Notes under the pieces: model-generated | Database searches by the model: none | Seen by the model: the letters and a program-made list of their open reading frames with translations, nothing else | What the model was told of the DNA's origin: nothing | Part shown: in pieces, positions 60,881 through 64,000 of the stretch | Position numbering within the stretch: position 1 is the first letter of the stretch | How the letters are laid out: every line of letters starts with the position of its first letter | From: Anticarsia gemmatalis | Taxonomy: Eukaryota > Arthropoda > Insecta > Lepidoptera > Erebidae | Assembly (NCBI RefSeq): GCF_050436995.1 | Contig: NC_134753.1 | Coordinates: 10,540,001 to 10,604,000, forward strand | DNA length: 64,000 bases | Direction: 5' to 3' | Program-made: the position numbers and the translations under genes

Positions 60881-61047
60881 CTAGCTCTATCACTATCGAC
60901 TATTGACAACCGGCTAGCTATCGAGAAATTATACACAAAAATTTGATCAGCGCCTCTAGCGGGCTCCGTAAGAACTATATTTCCCGTACATTTTAAATGA
61001 CAGACTTTCGATACTCGACAGCACCGACTGTAGAGAATTGTGCTACT
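60881..61047 (+). mobile_element. MITE family 1, copy H
   Basis: It starts TCTAGCTCTATCACTATCGA and ends ACTGTAGAGAATTGTGCTAC, then T. It contains ACAACCGGCTAGCTATCGAG, TTGATCAGCGCCTCTAGCGG and GATACTCGACAGCACCGACT. The minus-strand frame through it shares FVYNFS with the frame in copy B only because both are this repeat. Confidence 0.75.
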
Positions 61048-61666
61048 GTATCTGGTATTTTTATAACGTCTTACGCTCATAGCTCTTATAAGCTAAGCTA
61101 AGCCAAGGTATAAATAATTAAGTTGTATACAAAGTCCGAAAATACTTAAGGTTACTGCGTTTTTTAAATCAATGTCTAAATGAGCGAAACTATTAGCAAA
61201 AGATAGTACCTAGACTATAGGTATTAAAACTTTTTCCTGAGACTTTTTGATCCATAACCATCGGAACTAAATTAAGAGAACTTATTTTATTTGCTTAATT
61301 TATATCAATAACTACAAGAAATGTATACTTTGCAATCCATATACGATTTTCAAACGTATCTCTCGTAAACTAAATATGACGTGCTGATCACTTTTAAGCC
61401 TACGTGTCATCTGTGAATCACTGAATCAGCTGTCCAAATATTGGTTCTTCATTAGATCCTTATTACTTGATATACCTACGTCATATTTAGCAACACGCAA
61501 ATAGCCAATTTAGGAAACTAACTAGATATTTACTGAACTTATTCCGTAGTTCATGATTTCTTTCACGATTTTATTATTGTGATAAAAATGGGTGCCTGAT
61601 TCACCATTTACCGATAAATATCTTATAATTAATTAATATGGCCGTGAGTGACAAATATCCAAACAT

Positions 61667-61770
61667 TCGCAATTTTAGTGCATACGTTCAGTAGTTTTAG
61701 CGTGATTGAGTAACAAACATCTAATCCTACAAACATTCATACTTTCGCATTTATAGTATTAGTAAGATTA
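61667..61770 (+). mobile_element. RTE-like LINE 3' end fragment
   Basis: GTTCAGTAGTTTTAGCGTGA, TTGAGTAACAAAC and ACTTTCGCATTTATAGTATT then AGTAAGAT match the end of the copy at 49436-49915. Confidence 0.65.
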
Positions 61771-62214
61771 GCATAGAAATAAAAAACTAAACAATATATA
61801 TATAAAAGTACTAAAGAGGAGAAACGTAACAAATATACAAACAACGAAAACAAAAGCCATAATACAAACAAAATATTCTTCGCTAAAATAAAATTCACGC
61901 AAGAGTTACGGTAATACATTTCAAAAGCACTTACAGCTAACAAGAAAAAAGAAAATCAAACTGTGAGCTTTAAAACGTTGCTATCTTAGCAATTAAGTTA
62001 GATCCTATATATCAGGAAACTTGGCAAGGATACCCCATTCGATGGCAAGTATAATACCTTGACTGTCCGTTTATCAAGATTATATCGACATTTACCGATT
62101 CAACGAGCAATTCGCATCGTATGCCAAACAATCAAGCACATTACCCTAAATCTCTTCCTTAGCATAAATTAAAATTTAAACCTTTATGTTTACAAGAATA
62201 CATGATAAATTAAA

Positions 62215-62290
62215 ATTATCTACCCACTGCTTCAACATGTTACAAATCCCGCCTACTGGATTCGAACCCACTACCAACCTACAAGCACTC
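62215..62290 (-). mobile_element. Pol III B-box-like scrap of a SINE
   Basis: The minus strand reads GTGGGTTCGAATCCAGTAGG, a B-box-like phrase. It lacks paired acceptor stems, so it is not called as a tRNA. A similar scrap, CTAGGTTCGAATCAGG, is on the minus strand near 8375-8390. Confidence 0.35.
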
Positions 62291-63911
62291 AGACTTCAAA
62301 ACAAACAAGAAAACGCGATAAGAATACATACATTACATAATATCACGCCTTCTTAATACGATTGGTAAATACTACAAACTGCCACACACTAGGATCTTTA
62401 TAGAAAATACATTTTTCCTGCGATTTGTGCTTCGTGTGAAGTACAATTTCTTTAATTTATTTACTTTTGCGAAACGTTTCAAAATGTCATACGCATAAAA
62501 ATATATTATAAGTATGCTGTGTAATTTTCAGTAATAAAATACTAAAACATTTGCCCGGCTAAGTCTTAAGGTTATCTGATAGCGGGCATCTCTACATGCA
62601 ATTTTTAGATTCATTTAAAAAAGTACAATTTATTTTTTTATTGAATTCAGAAATTTAGTTTTGGCTCGATGTAATGTCCGCTATTTTTTACGACATCAAC
62701 TAAATCCGACTTTGATCATTCTTTGAGAAGCATTAATACTCAAATAAGACACACTTAAATAAACAAAATATAATACCGTCTTCAAATCGGTACTACACCT
62801 GACATACGTCCACGACAAAAAGTAAACCACTTTTCTTATCCATACTTTACAAATCCTCGAGCACACCAACCATTTTAAAAAGTGACATCATAGTATTGTT
62901 TTTCTTCATAAATGACGGCATATCAAATTAACACGTGTACACAATCTAAAAGAGAGCACTTTGGACGTTTTTTTGTGGAAGTTTTTACAAGGCAATAATT
63001 TGTGAGGGACAAAAAATAATCGAATGTGGTCGAGTATCAGTTTGTGAGTCAACTCGGGAAAACTACTGGCCGCAGTGGCCACTGTATCTGTTTAACGGAA
63101 TTTGTTAGATCATCGTGATATAACACTCCAAGTAGATTATTGTGTCGCTCAATTTTTATACACTTTTGATGGTTACGTTTTTTTATGCTGTGGCGCGTAC
63201 TAGTATGAATAGTAACGCGTGTTTTATTGTTCTTTATTTTTTAATCAAATTGTTTATCAATACTGTTATTTTCAGGATTATATAATAAGAGCCATTTTGT
63301 AGCCAAGGTTCTATTTTTTCAGACTCTGGACTCAGAGACAATTTGACAATGCGAAATAAAAACCACCACTGATTTCCACCGATAGGTCACTAAAATGCTA
63401 TAGAATCTAGTCAATGTTTACAAACTAGTCTCTCATTTTTATTGATACATAAAATTCACCATTACACCTAAAAAAAAAAAAAACTTCAGCATAACATTCC
63501 TATCCAGGGATACGATCAGGTACCAATCTAACAGCTAACAATCTAAACATCTCAATAACAAGCTCTACACCTAATATAACAGCAACAGTTAATTCTATTC
63601 GATATTAATCTAAGTTAGAAGGAATAAATAATCGTATTTATGTGTTCCAGTACCGATGGAGACGAGATACGCACACACAGTAAGACAGTAGACACGTTAA
63701 TTGTGAAGTGTTAACTGTATATTTACATAATTGTAGAATTTAATTACAATTGATTTATATAGTAATTATTTAAGTACAGAATTGTGGAGATAAAAATGTA
63801 TAGAAAGGTTTATAAGTACATTTTCAAAGCATAAGAAATCGGCAAAGAAAAACTGTCTCTGTAGTACCGATCGCTAGTTTTACGAAGACTCGGGTACAAA
63901 GCTGGGATCAA

Positions 63912-63931
63912 TACAGATACAGATACAGATT
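63912..63931 (+). repeat. (ACAGAT)n microsatellite
   Basis: Three and a third tandem units. Confidence 0.7.
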
Positions 63932-64000
63932 GCCATAGTTTTTTTTATATCTGTTATTTTTTTCTAATAAGTCTGAACTTATTCCCAGATACCATCTACA

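Larger units (their letters stand above)
59266..64000. other. AT-rich intergenic DNA to the window end
   Basis: No gene was recognised. It holds MITE copy H, an RTE-like tail piece, a B-box-like scrap and a short microsatellite near the end. Confidence 0.55.

Overview
This looks like nuclear DNA of a moth or butterfly (Lepidoptera). It is AT-rich, its genes have short exons and long introns, and the dispersed repeats match tails common in lepidopteran genomes. Those include RTE-like LINE tails ending in GACA repeats, 5S-rRNA-type SINEs, and the LINE tail with CTGCATCCGRTKAGACTGGA. No bacterial, phage or plasmid feature was seen.

Two intact protein-coding genes can be supported. On the + strand, neuroendocrine protein 7B2 has a CpG-rich TATA-less promoter near 2040-2230, a probable non-coding first exon ending at 2337, a 6.9 kb first intron, and five coding exons between 9243 and 13268 that join in frame to 243 codons. 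On the - strand, a gremlin-type (DAN family) secreted BMP antagonist lies at 36044-36718. It has a nine-cysteine knot domain, a 122-bp intron just before the ATG, and a CpG-rich promoter/first exon (36841-37110). The first exon carries an upstream ATG in frame with the main one.

Region by region: 1-2030 is 5' flank with a diverged CpG-rich direct repeat. 2040-13545 is the 7B2 locus, with a 5'-truncated LINE in its first intron. 13.5-35.8 kb is AT-rich intergenic DNA holding MITEs, interlocked inverted repeats, a helically spaced TGTATGAAAC motif, LINE and SINE remnants and a perfect 46-bp-arm palindrome. 35.8-37.1 kb is gremlin. 37.1-64 kb has no recognised intact gene. It holds one frameshifted pseudogene of a multicopy zinc-binding family (44.3-44.7 kb), more MITE copies, RTE and 5S-SINE fragments, a nested inverted-repeat element (58.25-59.27 kb), and isolated GC-rich islands that could be distant control elements of gremlin.

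The two genes do not form an operon. 7B2 acts in the regulated secretory pathway as chaperone and inhibitor of prohormone convertase 2. Gremlin acts outside the cell on BMP ligands. Most short reading frames in the window are chance frames in repeats or introns.
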